In this document: piece by piece, positions 63,234 to 64,000 of the stretch
Layout: each line of letters opens with the position of its first letter
Numbering within the stretch: the first letter of the stretch is position 1
Assembly: GCF_009649075.1 (NCBI RefSeq)
Contig: NZ_CP045737.1
Coordinates: forward strand, 2,046,001 to 2,110,000
DNA length: 64,000 nt
Direction: 5' to 3'
Source: Aeromicrobium yanjiei
GTDB taxonomy: Bacteria; Actinomycetota; Actinomycetes; Propionibacteriales; Nocardioidaceae
Made by a program: the position numbers and the translations under genes
Notes under the pieces: generated by a model
What the model was told of the DNA's origin: nothing
The model's database searches: none
Seen by the model: the letters and a program-made list of their open reading frames with translations, nothing else

Positions 63234-63854
63234 ATGAGGCTCCTGTCATCGGCCTGTGCCGTCCTCGTTGCTGCCACGCTCGTCGGGTGCGAGACGTCCG
63301 GCGGCTCGTCTCCCGGTCCCCCACGCACTGGAAGCCGGACCGCTGGCGTGACGCCGGACCGCGCCGCTGAGCCCTGCCCCGACAAGCTGCCGCAGCCGAC
63401 TGCGTCGACGCAAGGCCCCGACTCGTCCCGCCCGGCCGAGCGCAGGCCGCGGCTGCCCCGGCTGGAAGCCGCCTGGGTGTGCGTGTATGGGGCGTTGACC
63501 CCCACAGGTGACGGAGCAGCTCTCGAGTGGACTCGGCAGCGGCCGCCCATGCGCGTCCCGCCGGGCCAGCTGCGCCGTTACCAGCGTGACCTGGACCAGC
63601 TGGTGCCCGCCGATCGCGAGCGCGCATGTCTGGCAGACCTCGGCCCGCGCTACCTCTTGGTCTACGCGTACGACGCGGGCCTCGCGGGCGTGACCGCCGA
63701 CGCCTTCGGGTGCGAGGACGTGCGACTCACGGACGATCCCGCGGAGACGGCGCCCGGCGAACGGGGCGCGCCCGGCTCCGTTCCCGGCATCCTGCAGTCC
63801 CCCTCCGGGCTCCTGGACGCTCTCGAGGCCACCGCGAACGCGTCCGGCACCTAG
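63234..63854 (+). CDS. Lipoprotein of unknown function
   Basis: The 206-residue protein has a signal with lipobox TLVGC (Cys19), a low-complexity Ser/Pro/Gly/Arg stretch to about residue 75, and a small domain (LEAAWVCVYGALTPTGDGAALEW, LVPADRERACLADLGPRYLLVYAYD, DAFGCEDVRLTDDP) with three cysteines. Similar domains appear in actinobacterial lipoproteins. Function unknown. It follows the DUF350 gene by 41 bases and may belong to the same transcript. Confidence 0.7.
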   Translation: MRLLSSACAVLVAATLVGCETSGGSSPGPPRTGSRTAGVTPDRAAEPCPDKLPQPTASTQGPDSSRPAERRPRLPRLEAAWVCVYGALTPTGDGAALEWTRQRPPMRVPPGQLRRYQRDLDQLVPADRERACLADLGPRYLLVYAYDAGLAGVTADAFGCEDVRLTDDPAETAPGERGAPGSVPGILQSPSGLLDALEATANASGT

Positions 63855-63911
63855 TCGCTCGCGCCGTGCGGGCCTGCACGCGGCCGGCGTGCGACCCCGA
63901 CCTGCTGGCCG

Positions 63912-63917
63912 TACGGT
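63912..63917 (+). promoter_or_regulatory. Candidate leaderless -10 box at the right edge
   Basis: TACGGT, seven bases, ATG 63925. Confidence 0.4.
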
Positions 63918-63924
63918 CTGGGTC

Positions 63925-64000
63925 ATGCGAACGAGTGTGAAGGCCGATGACGCCACTTCCCCCGACCTGATCCGCAAGATCGAGGCGGCCGACGAGTCCC
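63925..64000 (+). CDS. Start of an unidentified gene, cut by the window edge
   Basis: An open frame begins MRTSVKADDATSPDLIRKIE and continues through the last base of the window. Only about 25 codons are visible, so the product cannot be named. The TANNNT box seven bases upstream supports this as a true start. Confidence 0.4.
   Translation, partial: MRTSVKADDATSPDLIRKIEAADES

Overview
The window is about 64 kb of high-GC actinobacterial chromosome. Gene order and content (Rel–hisS–aspS–rarA–alaS–aro–efp–nusB–pyr, and thrS–HIT–pgsA–pdxST–yebC–ruvCAB–yajC–secDF–apt–rel) fit a Nocardioidaceae-type organism such as Aeromicrobium or Nocardioides. That placement is an inference from synteny and protein character; no database was consulted. 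No prophage, transposase, CRISPR array or integrase is visible.

Layout. (1) 1–4.3 kb, minus strand: pyrimidine operon pyrR-pyrB-pyrC-carA-carB (carB runs off the left edge), headed by a PyrR-type RNA hairpin that overlaps the pyrR ribosome-binding site. (2) 4.4–4.7 kb: four copies of a 74-bp hairpin repeat. (3) 4.7–22.2 kb, minus strand: long, tightly coupled housekeeping run with a WecG/TagA-like glycosyltransferase, nusB, efp, a Xaa-Pro peptidase, aroB/K/C, a prepilin-type peptidase, aroE, mltG, ruvX, alaS, two small membrane proteins, rarA, aspS, hisS and a metallo-beta-lactamase-fold hydrolase. Most junctions overlap by 1 or 4 bases. (4) 22.3–24.7 kb, plus strand: a DUF349 protein and a DUF559-like protein. 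(5) 24.7–35.8 kb, minus strand: rel, a 30-residue membrane peptide, apt, secF, secD, yajC, ruvB/A/C (with an SOS-box-like site), yebC, pdxT, pdxS. (6) 35.9–40.2 kb: accessory genes between pdxS and pgsA: an AurF-type diiron oxygenase with its own ferredoxin-reductase, and a SulP transporter. (7) 40.2–44.3 kb: pgsA, HIT protein, SGNH hydrolase, thrS. (8) 44.4–57.9 kb, mixed strands: hybrid multi-PAS kinase, PQQ-propeller lipoprotein, GMC oxidoreductase divergent from a TetR–flavin monooxygenase–acetoacetate-decarboxylase-like operon, sigma factor with a zinc-finger tail, ABC exporter, esterase lipoprotein. (9) 58–60.6 kb: small membrane proteins, a frameshifted gene remnant, pabC and four tRNA genes (Val-CAC, Gly-GCC, Cys-GCA, Val-GAC). 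(10) 60.6–64 kb: secreted/membrane proteins and a three-gene YgiB/YgiC/YjfL-like module.

A recurring regulatory theme is a TANNNT hexamer placed 6–7 bases before an ATG or GTG, the layout of leaderless actinobacterial transcripts. I found it before at least a dozen genes and it helped settle several start codons. The least explained parts are the nested hairpin at 18.4 kb, the 74-bp repeats, the diiron oxygenase/reductase pair with its palindrome-bearing promoter, and the YgiC-type ATP-grasp module at 61–63 kb.
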